64,000 nt of DNA, taken from positions 9,873,001-9,937,000 of the forward strand of contig CM037589.1 of NCBI GenBank assembly GCA_021018995.1, in the 5' to 3' direction. Of this stretch, positions 33,906 to 46,383 are shown piece after piece. The number at the start of each line of letters is the position of its first letter. Position 1 is the stretch's first letter. The translations under genes and the position numbers were made by a program. The stretch is from Chloranthus sessilifolius. Taxonomy: Eukaryota > Streptophyta > Magnoliopsida > Chloranthales > Chloranthaceae. The notes beneath the pieces are model-generated. The model saw only the letters and a program-made list of their open reading frames with translations. It made no database searches and was not told where the DNA came from.

Positions 33906-36010
33906 CTATATAGTCCAGCCCTTCCTTTTGATGAAAACCTTTAGCCACCAGCCTCGCTTTGTATCTGACGATTTTGCCATCTGCATTTCTTTTAATCTTA
34001 AAAATTCATTTACATCCAATAATCTGCCTATGGATGGGTGAGGCACCAATTTCCATGTGCCTTGTTTCTGAAGGGCACTGAATTCCTCAGACATTGCTTG
34101 ACGCCAGTGCAAAAATTTAGATGCTTCGGTGAAATTGTGTGGTTCATCAATGGGGATACATTGATCAGGAAGAGGAGGTGCTAGTGCTTGAGCCGTGAGA
34201 CAGTAAGGCTTCTTTTTTTTAGAGATGTCATCTTTGAATCTTGTTTGCATAGGGTGAACAGGTACCGGTCTAAGGGTTGTAGGTATAGGAGTTGTGTTGA
34301 CTGGTAAGTGAGGTGCATGGAGTGGAGATTGTTGAGTATTTATGATGGTATGAGATGATGATGGATGTGGAGACAAAAGAGGGAATGAGTTGGCCACTGA
34401 ATGTTGGGGATTATAATTAAAAATTTGAGAGGATATGGGTAGTTTAGTATTGACGTTATTGAGTGGTTGTGGGATGTTTGAGGTTACAGTTTGAGGTATA
34501 AATGATGGAAAACATGGCTTGTTAGTTCGGTGAGTTGGTTTTGGGAGATGGACTACAAGTTTAACCCTGCGAGTGGGTGGGTGATAAGGAATTAGTTCGA
34601 GAATTGGGTCTTCTGAGAGGTCACCAATTGACATTGAACCCGAATTAAGGCCCACGAGTGGAGAACTTGGGAGAGGCACATGGTCTTTATCCATGGGTTT
34701 ATATGGGAATAAATTTTCATGAAATAATACGAGACGTGAGACATACATGATCCCAGATGTACGATCAAGACAACGGTATCCTTTTGAACGAGAACAATAC
34801 CCTATAAAAGTGCATGGTCGAGAACGAGGCTCCAACTTGTGTTTGGAGTAATGTCGAAGCCAGGGATAACAACAACAACCAAAGACCCGAAGGATATTGT
34901 AATCTGGTGCACTGTTAAAGAGCAACTCATAGGGGGTATGATTTTTGAGAACTTTGGATGGTAACCGATAAATTAGAAAGGCAACCGTGCAAACGACATC
35001 AACCCAAAATGTAATGGGCATATGGGTAATATGAAGAAGGAAAATTGAGGTTTCAATAAGGTATCGATGTTTTTTTTCTGCCACTCCATTTTATTCAGGA
35101 GTGTGTGGACAGGTAACTTGGTGATGAATCCCATGAGTTTGTAAAAAATTCTCAAAGTCAGTACTTATGTACTCATCCCCCGCCATCAGTTCAAAATGTG
35201 CGAATTTTATGTTGGAGCATATTTTTAACCAAACTTTTAAAGGATATAAAAATTTGAAACACATCAGATTTATTTGTTATAGGTTAAATGCAGCTGAAGC
35301 GGGAGTAATCATCTATAAACAAAACATAATAGTGAAATCCACGAAATGATTTTTGAGGTGCAGACCCCCATACGTCAGAATGAACAATCTCCAAAGGAGA
35401 GGTTGTAGATGTATTACTCAATGAAAAAGGTAACTTATGACTCTTAGCACTAAGACAACCATTACATTGAAAATGAGAAATGCCTACAGGAGATAAAGAC
35501 AAAGAATTAAAAACGGAATGTAAAATATCCTTTGAAGGATGTCCTAAACGATTGTGTCAAGTGGTGCGGTGAGAGCAATGAGCAACAAGTACTTTAGAGG
35601 AGGAAATCGCTGAACCTTGGCGAAGAGGATAAAGACCATGTTTACAGCCCCCTTGAAAAAGTATCTTCCTTGTGTTCTTATCCTGAATAGAAAAATCATC
35701 ATAGTCAAAGGATAAGATGCAATTGTTGTCTTTAGCTAACTTATTTACGAACAAAAGATTAGTTGAAATAGTGGGAACTTGTAAAATATTTTTTAATTTT
35801 AGGGATGAAGTAGGAGTGGTGAGGGAACTATTACCAGTATGGAGAATGGATAGAGATTGGCCATTACCTACAATAACCTTCTTGGAATCGACATATGTAT
35901 AGCGAAGTGAGAGGTTGGATAGATCCGATGTAACATGATTTGTGGCCCTGGAGTCGACATACCAAGATGAATCAGACGGTTGGGTACGGGATATAAACGC
36001 CGATTGTTAC
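33906..36010 (-). pseudogene. Ale-like protease and integrase
   Basis: The protease site that is DSGA in the family reads DSRA here (about 35950). The integrase zinc-binding region has HNRLGH and CNGC (about 35430-35560), then SDVWG and FIDDYSRF for the catalytic core. The ORF 33906-35084 covers the core's C-terminal half (KKHRYLIET, YELLFNSAPDYN, CTFIGYCSRSKGYRC) plus the proline-rich linker and the first RT residues. In-frame stops occur at several points. Confidence 0.75.
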
Positions 36011-36019
36011 TGATTATAC

Positions 36020-36975
36020 ATCGGATTAGAGCCGTTAGATGGGTATTGAGCACGGTAATAGCAATTCTCCATGAAATGATTAGAACGATCACAAATTAAG
36101 CAAAAAGGTCATGGGCGGGAGGGTTGGCCAAAACCACCACGACCACGGTAGTTGCCTCCTCTCCGCGAGTTGTTACCGCCCCTATAATAATTGTTGTTAT
36201 TATTATTCCTAGGACAATTGGTATTAGAACGGCCTCCAGATTTCAACGAAGAACCAATAGAAGTATCGAATGGCAAACTAGTTGTGGCTGTCATGGCAGT
36301 ATTTAATACTGAGGCGTTGGCTTTGGCAACGGATTTTGCAGTAGTGACGGCGTAAGCCAATTCTTCAATTCTTAAGAGCCGATGGAGCTCCTCTGAGGAG
36401 ATTGGTTGGAGACGAGTGCAAATGCTTATTTTGAATGTGTTATACTCATCTGGGGTCCATTCAATGTCTGAAGGACGATGTCTTCTTCATCAACAGGTGA
36501 AGATGCGGCAACGAGTTTATCCACCGTTTGTTTGATTGCAACTAAATAATCTTTCATGAGAGTTGAATTTTTTTGAATTTGTAGTAAGTCGAATTTAAGC
36601 TGTAGAATATTGGCACGAGCCATGGAAGTATAACGACGTTCAAGAAGACGCCAAGCTTCCCGTGCAAAGTCGGTTTCAAGAAGATAGGGAAGAACCAATT
36701 CACTAACTGTAGCGATGATGTAGCTAATAATTTGTTGGTCACAAATCAACCATTCGAGGTATGCGGCATTTGGAATGAACATTTCAGAGGCATCCTTCAG
36801 TTCTTTTTTTGGGGTATGATGAGTGTGCCATCAATGTATTTTAGGATGCGATGGGCTATGAGAGCAACATGAAACTGTCTTTTCCAAAGAAGATAGTTCG
36901 AATCATCGAGACGGATGTGATTAGAGAAGGTAGGTTTGAGATGAAATTGTTGATATTTTCATTATCGATTGTCAT
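36020..36975 (-). pseudogene. Ale-like gag with zinc knuckle
   Basis: The ORF 36426-36782 carries the copia gag core (YLEWLICDQQIISYI, LPYLLETDFAREAW). It is followed after a frame change by a glycine/asparagine/arginine-rich stretch (36109-36360) and a C-x2-C-x4-H-x4-C knuckle (CLICDRSNHFMENC, about 36060-36110). It coats RNA in virus-like particles in active elements. Frameshifts make this copy defective. Confidence 0.75.
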
Positions 36976-37354
36976 GATAAAGAGAGGAGAGGTGGGAGGG
37001 AATTTGCAATGAAGGTAGCTTTTAGATGATCAAGAGTTTAAGGAAAAAAAAATGGATTGAAAAAGGCGTGAGCCATTAGGGCTTTGATACCATAATAAGA
37101 TTTGAATTTGAAGACTTACTTTCCTTTAAGGCTTAAAGCCTCTTATAAAGACATGGGTACAAGCACTTTACAAAAGTGTGCACACAATATGGAGATCGTG
37201 TGGACACAATTATAACCCTCCCACTCACAATGTGGTGAACGTGTGGACACAGTTATAACTCACCCACTCACCCAAAATAACTATATGAGAATATGAATAG
37301 AATGTTAAACTAATATAGCAAGAATGTGTATATGCTATTATTCCTCTAGCTTTC

Positions 37355-39462
37355 GCAGGAAGGTCTTCAAAATTCCTGAAGATATGAGAAGAGCTTGATG
37401 TAAACGCAGTCAGTTAGATCCTTAGCCAATACATTGGCTTCAATTGAAGAAACTGAAGAAGACCATTGGATGCCTTCAAGATGGTTGAAACACTGTTGAA
37501 AGATGCTTTCATGAGACGTTAAAAATTGCCTATTGGTTACTGCTGTGATAAGCTCATAGGAATCAGTCTCTAGAATTATATTAACCAATGAAGATGGCAG
37601 CACTCCAGCCCTCTAGGTAATGTTAACGCTTCAAATTCTAACTTTGAAGAAGCAGAGAAGGATGAACAGAATGTCAATATAAGTTGGCCTTGGCTATTTC
37701 GGATAGCACCTCCTCCAAAGCCTTGATTGGTGTCCTCACTAAGAAACCCAAATGCATTAAGTTTAATTGCCAAGTTCGGTGGTTTTGCCCATCTAATAGT
37801 TTGAAGCATTTGTCCCGAAGTTTGAACAACCTCGATTCCTGCCTCCCTAAGTAATAAATCTTCTTTACTAGAAACTTTCTTTTTTACTTTTATTTTCCCC
37901 TGAAGTTCACTAATCCACTGTAACACCTTTTGAATAACTTCTTGGAAGTTCCATTTGTTCTGCCCATGCCTAATTTTGTTCCTAAGATTCCAAATCTCCC
38001 ATATTGGGAGCCATGAAACCATTCTTCGAATATTGCTGATTTGAGAAGCATCAGAATTTTTGAACCATTTGGCCAATCTATTATGATAATGCCTACCCAC
38101 CATTAACAAATCAAACTTCGCGGTTAATGAACCCCAACATAACTTAGCAAACTGACAATAAAAAATATATGAAATAAGGTTTCTTCGTCTTTCTTACACA
38201 GTGGGCACTGGGATGCTAGTGGTATTTTCGTGTTTTACGTAGCGCGTCGACCCGAATTGCTGCTTTAAGGAACTTCCACGTGAAGCTTTGGATTTTGGTA
38301 GAACATCCACTATTCCAAACCCAACTCATTTTTTAATTTGACAGCTTTCTCCCTGACCATATTCCAAGCTAAAGCAAAAGAAAACCTGCCCGATTTTGAG
38401 TCTTTCCAAACTATTTTTTCAGCAACATGTTGAGGGACTTCAACATTAGCTAGTTCAGAAGCTAATTCAGGACTAAACTTGTCATTAATTTTTCCTAAGT
38501 CCCATTACCCATATTGAATTACATCACATAACAACATATCAAAATTATTTTGTGATTGAAATTGAGCTACAAGAGGACCCTGACCAATCCAATTGTGTTG
38601 CAGAAGCATCATGTGCTCCCCATGCTTTACTTTCCATATCATATTCTCCATAGTGGGCTTTAACCATGGTCTAATCGCCTTCCATATCTTTGATTCTGCT
38701 GAAGAACTTGGTGTGTTGTAAGCACAGTTGGAATGTAAATACTTCTCAAAGCAAAACTTAGACCATAAGGAATTTTCAGTTTGCAATTTCCATGCTAACT
38801 TCATCATGCCTGCTTTTTGAATCTCAATCAGCTTCCTTATTCCTAACCCTCCTTCCAATTTTGGTTTAGCAATCTCATCCCATCTGATCCAACATTCGTT
38901 CCCCAAAAAAATCGAGCCAGTACCCTTTCCATTTCTTGAATAATATATGTTGGAAATGGAAGAATCGATAGCAGATATATAGGCATAGCGGTTGGCACAT
39001 GTCTAATTAACGTGAAACGGCCTCCTTCGGATGGCAACTTTGACTTCCATCACGAAATCCAATTGGATATTTTGTGTACCAAAGCCCAATAATCGTTCCT
39101 TGATAATCTACAATTTAAATAAGGGAGCTCCAAGATAATTTCCTGGAAGGGAACCCTGATTAAATCCCATTATGTTCTTAATCCTGTTAATCAAAGAGAT
39201 CGAGGCTTTTTTACCAACAAAGAATGTGCTCTTTGAATAATTAACCAGTTGACCCGACGCTTTCTCATATTGTGCTAGAAAATTTTTGTAGTTCAATAAG
39301 GATTTTTTTGAGGCATTAGAAAACACTAGTAAATCATTGTGCAAATAGAAGGTGGCTGGGGCACAAACAATTCTGAGGAGACCAGAATCTGCCAATTAAG
39401 CCATTTTCAACCAAATTTTTAATACCTCTGCTAAGAACTTCTTTTGCCAATATGAATAAAGC

Positions 39463-39512
<50 letters not shown>

Positions 39513-39707
39513 CTCTCGATCTCCTTGACGCAATCCTCGTGAGCTTTTGAAGTAACCAATAGACGTTCTCTTGATGATCATTGAGAACCAACATGAAGAC
39601 AAATATCCACTAATTAGCTTAGCAACTTGGTAAGCGCAGCCAAATCTGGTAAGGACATCTATAATACAAGCCCATTCCATTCTATCGTAAGCTTTCTCCA
39701 TTTCAAT

Positions 39708-39750
<43 letters not shown>

Positions 39751-39760
39751 AAGTACACGT
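37355..39760 (-). pseudogene. 5'-truncated plant LINE (L1-type) RT/RNase H
   Basis: Minus-strand fragments in order: RT (39462-39758, MEKAYDRMEW and GLRQGD), RT later part (39108-39395, the usual YADD-like box is LHNDLLVF, then LVNYSKS), thumb and zf-RVT-type linker (38505-39037, GGRFTLIRHVP, GGLGIRKL), and RVT_3-type RNase H (37367-38109, GGGAIRNSQGQ, SKLEFEAL, ILETDSYELI). Endonuclease and ORF1 are missing, and the RT starts within a (TA)n tract. The 3' UTR and poly(A) are not seen because the Ale-like element begins 20 bp past the last codons. Confidence 0.8.
39466..39747. repeat. Microsatellites expanded inside the LINE RT
   Basis: (GA)n at about 39464-39512 replaces the codons after GLRQGD, and (TA)n at about 39711-39746 abuts MEKAYDR. 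Both interrupt conserved RT sequence. Confidence 0.85.
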
Positions 39761-39924
39761 TTCTGTAAAATGATTGTTTGATTCAGTATAAAATTTTGGT
39801 ATAAAATTCACTTTATATGCTTTTTTTTTTTTTTTTTTGCATTGAAGTAATCAAACTGTGTAAAACCTGCTTTATATGCAATTTTACTTACATTTTGTCT
39901 ATTTTACAAGGTTACGTTACAATA

Positions 39925-40720
39925 GCGATTAAGGTCTTGAATACACAATTCGAGGTGGAGAAATTTTCTGAGAAGAATAACTTCGCTTTGTGGCAAGTCA
40001 AGGTCACAAATCTCCTTGTCCAACAAGGCATTGATGATGTTCTATTTACAAAGGAGATGAGAAAAAAGGCAGAAATGTCCGATAAAGAGTATAACTCTAT
40101 TGATAAGAGAGTCGTAAGCACTATTCAATTGTACTTGTGCAATGAAGCTATGTACAACGTTCTTTACGAGAAGACGACCATAATTCTGTGGAAGAAGATG
40201 AAATCTCTCTCCATGACAAAGTTGTTGTCCAACAAACTCTTCATGAAGAAGCAACTCTACACCCTTCGTATGAAGGCTGGTACGCGTATTTATGATCATT
40301 TGAATTCGTTTAATAAAATAATTAGTGAACTATTGAGCATTAAGGTGAAACTTGAAGAAGAAGATCTGACACTTTTTTTGCTCACCTTATTATTACTATT
40401 TTGTGAGCACCTTGTTACCACATTAATTTATGGTAAAGATACTATTATCGTCGAAAAAGTGAGTGTTGCACTTCTTTCCGCCGAATTGAGAAAACAGCTC
40501 GAATCTAACTTTGAAGGGATTAGTCTCTTGAGAGAAAGGGATCGAAACCATGATAACAAAAGAGACAAGTCCAGATGAGACAATAAATCAACGAGAGAAA
40601 ACAATAAGTCCAAATCTAGGAGTAACAGAATGATATTATTTGTTACTTCTGTAAGCAATTTAGACATATTCCAAGTAGAGATTGAATAATAATAAGGGTG
40701 ATGAAGGGACTTCATAACAG
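39925..40720 (+). pseudogene. Tnt1-like gag
   Basis: The frame runs to 40578 with FSEKNNFALWQVKVTNLLVQ, SMTKLLSNKLFMKKQLYTLR and LLSAELRKQLES, the order of Tnt1-type gag. The ATG present in the sister copy is ATA here (about 39925). A degraded zinc knuckle (CYFCKQFRHIPS) lies at about 40639-40680 in another frame. Confidence 0.75.
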
Positions 40721-40789
40721 GCTAATGTTGCTAAGTCAAATTTCGGTGAAGACCTATTGTGTGCAATGTTAAGCTTCAGCCAGTTTCAT

Positions 40790-42020
40790 GGTAGATGGAT
40801 CATAGATTCAGGGGCATCGTATCATATGTGTCTATATAGGAATTAGTTTGAACAGTACAAGGTAGCCAATGGTGGGACGATTTTGATAGGGAATGACAGT
40901 ATATGTGAAGCAGTGGGCATCGGTTCTATCAGAATTAAGATGTTTGATGATTGTGTTCGCACTCTTACTGAGGTTCGGCACATGCCTAATCTGAAGAAAA
41001 ATCTAATCTTGCTAGGGGCATTGGATGAGATAGGATGTTGAGTCATCCTCGAATCCAGAAAACTAATGATTGTACATGGTGCTATGACCTTGATGAAATG
41101 TGAAAAGATGGAGAATATGTATACTTTAGTAGGTAACACAATAAGTAACAATGATATTGCAGCTACAAAAAAATCTAAGGATCTCTCATATTTGTGGCAC
41201 AAGAGGCATGGTTATATGAGTGAACGTGGGCTAATAGAGCTCATAAAGAATAATATAATTTCTTATATTCAAACTTGTAAAATGAATTTTTGTGAAGATT
41301 ATATCTTCGAAAAGTAGAAGAAAGTCAGTTTCTCCACAGAAAATATACTTCGAAGGGGCTGATTGATTACATGCATTTAGATGTATGGGGACCGGCTAAA
41401 GTCACTTCAGTAGGTGGAGCCAACTATTTTGTGTCATTTATAGATGATTACTCCAGAAAGTTTGGGTGAATCCAATTAAAAATAAGTCGGATGTGTTTCA
41501 AAAATTCAGGCAGTGGAAGAGTATGGTTGAAAAGCAGACAAACAGAAAGGTAAAAATTCTCAGATCTGATAATGGTGGGGAATACTTGTCATCAGAGTTC
41601 AAAGCTTACTGTGATAATCAAGAGATTGTTAAGGCACTTAACAGTTCATGAAAATCCTCGACAAAATGGTACAGTAGAGAGGATGAACAAAATACTATTA
41701 GGAAAAGCATGGTATATGTTACTTGGTCAACCAGTCACCTTCAAAGGCATTGAACTCGAATAATACAGATGATGCTTGATATGAAAGACACGAGAGTTAC
41801 TCTCACTTGAAGGTATTTGGATGTGTAGCTTATGCATTACTTCAGAGAAGTGAACGATCCAAGTTGGATTCAAAATTCAAAAAATGTGTCTTAATTGGCT
41901 ATGGAGAAGGAGTCAAGGGTTATCGTTTGTGGGATACACAATCTCACAAAGTGATAAATGAAACAGACGTTACTTTCAACGAAGATGAGTTTTCGATAAA
42001 AAAATGCGGAAGATAAACCT
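40790..42020 (+). pseudogene. Tnt1-like protease and integrase
   Basis: The protease active site IIDSGASYHMC is intact at 40806-40838. The integrase shows LWHKRHGYMSERG, DYMHLDVWGP, FIDDYSRK, LRSDNGGEYLSSEF and, after a frame change, NPRQNGTVERMN, so the D, D and E positions can be located. The C-terminal part (41807-42016) has HLKVFGCVAYALLQRSE and GYRLWDTQSHKV. Stops at about 40845, 41038, 41317 and 41650 break it. Confidence 0.75.
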
Positions 42021-42129
42021 CAGTCATTTAGTGAACCTCAGGTATAAGTTGATGTTGAGAGGCATGAGTAATATGAGAAAGATAATAAAGACTCTGAGAT
42101 AAAGCATGATGGCATAATTTCTCAAGACT

Positions 42130-43800
42130 TATAGTCACAGATACCGGTTCAGACTACCTTGAAAAGGTCAGAGAGGATAAAGAAACGTCCCGAAAAGTTT
42201 AAGGATATGGTTCCCTTAATACTTGCATTTATCACAAAGAATGGGGAACCAAGCACAGTTTCAGAAGCTCGAGTGGATACAGATGTAGTAAAGTGGTAGT
42301 TAGCTATGAAAGAAGAATGACAGTCACTTTTAAAAAATAAGACTTGAGATCTCATGAAACTTCCTAAAGAGAAGAGAGCCATCGGTTGTAAATGGGTCTT
42401 TCGAAAGGAAGAATGTGAAATGAGTGAAACTCCAAAGTTTAAAGCAAGGCTAATTGCAAAGAGATTTTCTCAAAAAGAGGGTATCGATTATAATAAGGTA
42501 TTCTCTCTAGTTGCGAAGCACACTTTGATTCATATGTTGTTGGTAGTCGTTGCTTAGAAAGATCTCGAACTAGAACAGATAGATGTGAAAATAGCTTTCC
42601 TCCATGGAGATCTTTAGGAAAAGATTTATATGAGGCAATCAAAAGGATTTGAAGCAGAATGGTCAGAATCACTCGTTTGTAGATTGAAAAAATCCTTGTA
42701 TGGTCTCAAACAGGCACCCAGGCAGTGGTACAAGGAGTTTGATTCATATATGCTAGGTATAGGGTATCATAGGGGGTAATATGATTATTGTGTCTACTGA
42801 AAAGTATATGATAAAGGGGAGAGAATCTTTCTAATTTTCTATATAGATGATATGCTGATAGTAGTAAGAAGCAATGTTGAAATCAACAAGCTGAAGCAAT
42901 CATTGAGCCAAAAGTTTGAGATGAGGGATATTAGTTCAGCAAATAAGATCCTAGGTATGGAAATCACGAGGGATTGTGAGAAGAAGAGGCTTTAGCTAAT
43001 TTAAAGGACTATTATCCAAAAGCTCTTTGAGAAGTACAATATGAGTGATACCAAGTCTATATTAACTCCTCTAGTAGAGCATTTTAAACTCACAAAGAAG
43101 ATGAGTCTGTCCACACATGAAGAAAGGAAATACATGAAAAATATTTCGTATGCAAATGCCGTTGGGAGTTTGATGTATGTCATAGTGAGTACACGTCCAG
43201 ATTTAGCACAGGGCTCGAGTGTGATTTGCAAGTATATGTCGAATATGAGTAAAGAACATTGGCTTGCAGTGAAATGGATATTGAATATCTGAAAGGTACA
43301 ATTGAACATAGTTTATTGTTTGAAGGTAGAGATATAAGCAAGTTGGATCTCTATGGGTATATCAATTCCAACTATGTTGGTGATCTTAATAGAAGAAGGT
43401 CTACCACGTGTTCGTCTTGGCAAGTTGAGTGATTCGTTGAAAGTCTATACTCCAAGGGATAGTTGTGTTGTCAACTACAGAAGCTAAGTATATAGCAGCT
43501 ATGGAAGCGGCAAAGGAAGCTTCATGGCTTAAAGGTTTGGCTAGTGAATTTGGTAAGGCTGATGAGAGCACTGATTTCTTCAGTGACAGTTAAAGTGTCA
43601 TTCACCTAACAAAGAACCAGGTCTTTCATGCTAGAATAAAGCATATAGATGTCCGGTATTATTTTATCAGGAATATAATAGAAGATGAAGAAATTACGAT
43701 TGATAAGATCGATACGAAAGAAAATGCAGCGGATATGTTGACCAAGCCGGTTACGTAGAATAAGTTTAATCATTGCCTAAACTTGATAAACATTTATCGA
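42130..43800 (+). pseudogene. Tnt1-like RT and RNase H
   Basis: A linker with LKRSERIKKRPEKFKD precedes RT with GCKWVFRKEE, KARLIAKRFSQKEGIDYNK, LYGLKQAPRQWY and the catalytic box as FYIDDMLIV. RNase H retains TTEAKYIAAMEAAKEASW and FHARIKHIDVRYYFIRN, ending near ENAADMLTKPVT. At least eight in-frame stops. Confidence 0.8.
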
Positions 43801-43857
43801 AGATATTGTTGCCCGTTGGAGCGGTGACGTGGTTGGGGATGAAACCTTAGCGAAGAT

Positions 43858-44485
43858 TATTGAATAAGGTTTAATCCCAACCACAAGTGCCAATCGATTA
43901 AGTTTGAGAAATCAATTGATTGATTTCTTGGCAGATTCAGATTCGCAGGTAAGAATTTTGACTTTTTTGGAAGTGTTTTGAATACTTGCAAAGTTTAGAA
44001 GATTTGTGAGTCGTGTTTCCAAAAGAGTTTGGAGCCTATTGGTAGAAGGTTTTTCTCTAAGGGTTCTAAACATTATTTGAGAGTTTTTTTCATGAGAGAA
44101 AAACTGTGGAGAATACATTGAGAGAAAAAGTATTGAAGAATTGTTTGGGGATTGAAGATCTGATTGAAGCCGTTCTTATGTCGGAATCGTTATTATATTC
44201 CGGCATATCTCTTCTCGAATATTTGAAGGACTGCGCCTTTATTTTTACAGCATGTTAGCTGTGTAAGATCGTGTTCGATCTTGATTGAGAGTGCACCAGA
44301 GAGAAGAGAGTGTGTGTGTTGTAAACGTTCATAAATAATGTATACACTCCTGTGGACGTAGCTCTCAATTGGGTGAACTACGTAAATCTTTGTATTGTGT
44401 GTGTGATTATTTTTTGTCTGTATTTTCTTAATTTTTTCATATTCATCCTGATAGGGAGTTCTTAGTGTGGATAGAATTCCTAATA
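43858..44485 (+). mobile_element. 3' LTR of the Tnt1-like element
   Basis: It begins TATTGAATAAGG (TG changed to TA) and ends GAATTCCTAATA. It is similar throughout, in inverse orientation, to the LTRs at 48713-49448 and 52030-52722. Confidence 0.75.
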
Positions 44486-44879
44486 AGACCATCATAGGCA
44501 AAAATATTCTAAGTAAAACTTATTAGCAGAAACCTCAAGAAATAATTGCAAAAAGAACATGCATAATTGCACATTTTATTGTAGTATGGGAGAATTGCAT
44601 GTAACATCATATTATGAGTCCAATTTCTACACTTGGATATCTGCTCTCATTGTTGGTGCTCGGGTCAACCTCCTTCCAAAAAAGTCAAGCTTGAAGAATA
44701 GCATATATAGGATTGACAGTACATGCATCTAGCCCGATATGCGTGTATCATCTGAACCGTTACAAAATGTCATGGTTTAGGCTGGCCTCAGACTAGGTCC
44801 AAACTTTAGATTTAAAACCTTGCTTTCAACTTCACATTTATGCTTTGGTGCACTTATTTATACTATTATAACGAGGGAA
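44486..44879. other. Spacer without recognised content
   Basis: No gene, repeat end or RNA feature seen. Confidence 0.4.
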
Positions 44880-46253
44880 TGTTGAATGTTCTAGAAACTA
44901 ATGTTATATTTACATTAAAATATAATAAATATTTTTAAAAAAAATTTAAAAAATAAAACTTTTTTTTTTTATTTCTTAGTTTTGTGGGTTGGTTTTTAGG
45001 CAATAGAAGTTATCATTTTTTTGTATGTAAATAAATAGTCTCACATTGGTAATGTCAAAAGTGGTTCATGTTATATATAAAGTCTTTCACCTTCTATTAT
45101 TGTTTAACAACAAGAAGAGAAGAGTGTGTCTAACAGCGAGCCGCCACATTCTCATGCGCGTGTGCGTGGCGATTGACATTTAGGCATATTGGCGCACGCA
45201 TTTTGCACTTGAGCATCCTCGCAATGAGCCATCATGAGTTTGACTTTTTGACTGGGTAGATCCAACGGTCAGATTATTCATGGGTCTGATCGGGTCTAAT
45301 GAGTCACTAATCAATGAGTTAATTCGGTTCTATTGGGTTAAACGGATTGATCAAATGTTGATCGCTGGACCAAATCGTTTCATAACCGCTTATAAAGGTT
45401 TGCAACTTTTCGAATTAAAATTTGAAAAGGTGTAACGTTTCATATAGTCGTTGGATGGAGCGGTTGGATCTTTGAAAGATCTGAGTCGTCCAAAATATAA
45501 CTGTTGGTCCAACAGTCATATTGAAAAGACACTTATAATCTATAAAATAAGATCTCTGGACACAGATTCAGAGACACACTTTTCACTTGAGCATGTTCGC
45601 AAGGAGCTCACTATAAGTTTGACTTTTTGATCAGGTAGATCCAACGATCAGATTATTCATGGGTCGGGTTGGGTCTAATGGGTCACTAATCAGAGGGTTA
45701 ATTCGGTTCAATTGGATCAAACAGATTGATCAAATATTAACCGTTGGACCTAACCGCTTATAAAGATTTGTAACTTTTCGAATTTAAATTCGAGAATGTG
45801 TAACGTTTCTTATAGTCGTTGAATGGAGCGGTTGGATCTTTGAAAGATCTGACTCGTCCAAAATATAATTGTTGATCCAACAATCACATTGAAAGACACT
45901 TAAGATCTATAAAATGAGATCTCTGGACACAAATTCGGAGACTCTGACTCTGAAATCTATCGAATTTCCTTGCATACAGATTTGAGAATTCTCTTGTTTT
46001 CCTCTTTTAGTTGGTATTTCATTAAATTGAGTTTTCTGGGGCGATCCTCTACTGTTGCAAAGTAATGGATCGCATCCAAGAGATTGGGCTCATTGTGTCC
46101 TGAAAACGTCTCGCTGGAACTCTTTTGCAAACTTGAAGATTTAATCGATTAGGGAGCAAATAGTGTTTTAAAGATAGAGAATACGTGCCTCGAGTCCAAT
46201 TTCTCTTGCCCATTTTATCATTTTCGGATTTCTAATCGTAATATTTTCTAACA
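44880..46253 (+). mobile_element. Probable solo LTR (1374 bp) with internal tandem duplication
   Basis: It begins TGTTGAATGTTCTAG and ends AATATTTTCTAACA (TG..CA). A promoter-like region has tctcacattgg and a TATA box (gttatatataaag, about 45071). No coding body on either side. The flanks gggaa and actaa do not match, so the target duplication is lost or the left end is misplaced. Confidence 0.5.
45205..45950. repeat. Two tandem copies of a ~375-bp unit
   Basis: Both copies contain gtttgactttttga(c/t), gattattcatgggtc, cttataaag(g/a)tttg, gagcggttggatctttgaaa and gatctctggacaca. Copy 1 is about 45205-45582 and copy 2 about 45583-45950. They lie in the U3/R part of the probable LTR. Confidence 0.75.
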
Positions 46254-46383
46254 ACTAAGGTCATATTTGGCAAAGTTGAGCACTTTTTAATAAAAAATAT
46301 TGGATAAGAATCACTTTCTATCCAATGACATGGACATCTGTAACCGAAAATAGTGGACGCTTGTAGAAACAATCCCAACAAGA

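Larger units (their letters stand above)
32374..37340 (-). mobile_element. Ale-like Ty1/copia retrotransposon, LTR to LTR
   Basis: The LTRs are 32374-32620 (3') and 37093-37340 (5'), about 248 bp, starting TAATAGCATATAC and ending AATCTTATTA on the minus strand. The primer-binding site TGGTATCAAAGC adjoins the 5' LTR (about 37079-37091), and the polypurine tract CATCTTGAGGGGGG adjoins the 3' LTR. The order gag, protease, integrase, RT, RNase H is that of copia. Short LTRs and the gag type suggest the Ale/Retrofit lineage (inference). Left flank acatc and right flank ttcct do not match, so there is no visible target duplication. Confidence 0.8.
39907..44485 (+). mobile_element. Tnt1-like (Tork-lineage) copia element lacking its 5' LTR
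   Basis: Homology with the related copy at 48713-52722 begins at about 39907, just after where the primer-binding site should be, so the 5' LTR is absent. gag, protease, integrase, RT and RNase H follow in order. They are followed by a polypurine region (about 43838-43857) and a 3' LTR (43858-44485). Many in-frame stops. Upstream are T-runs and the LINE's (TA)n tract. Confidence 0.8.
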
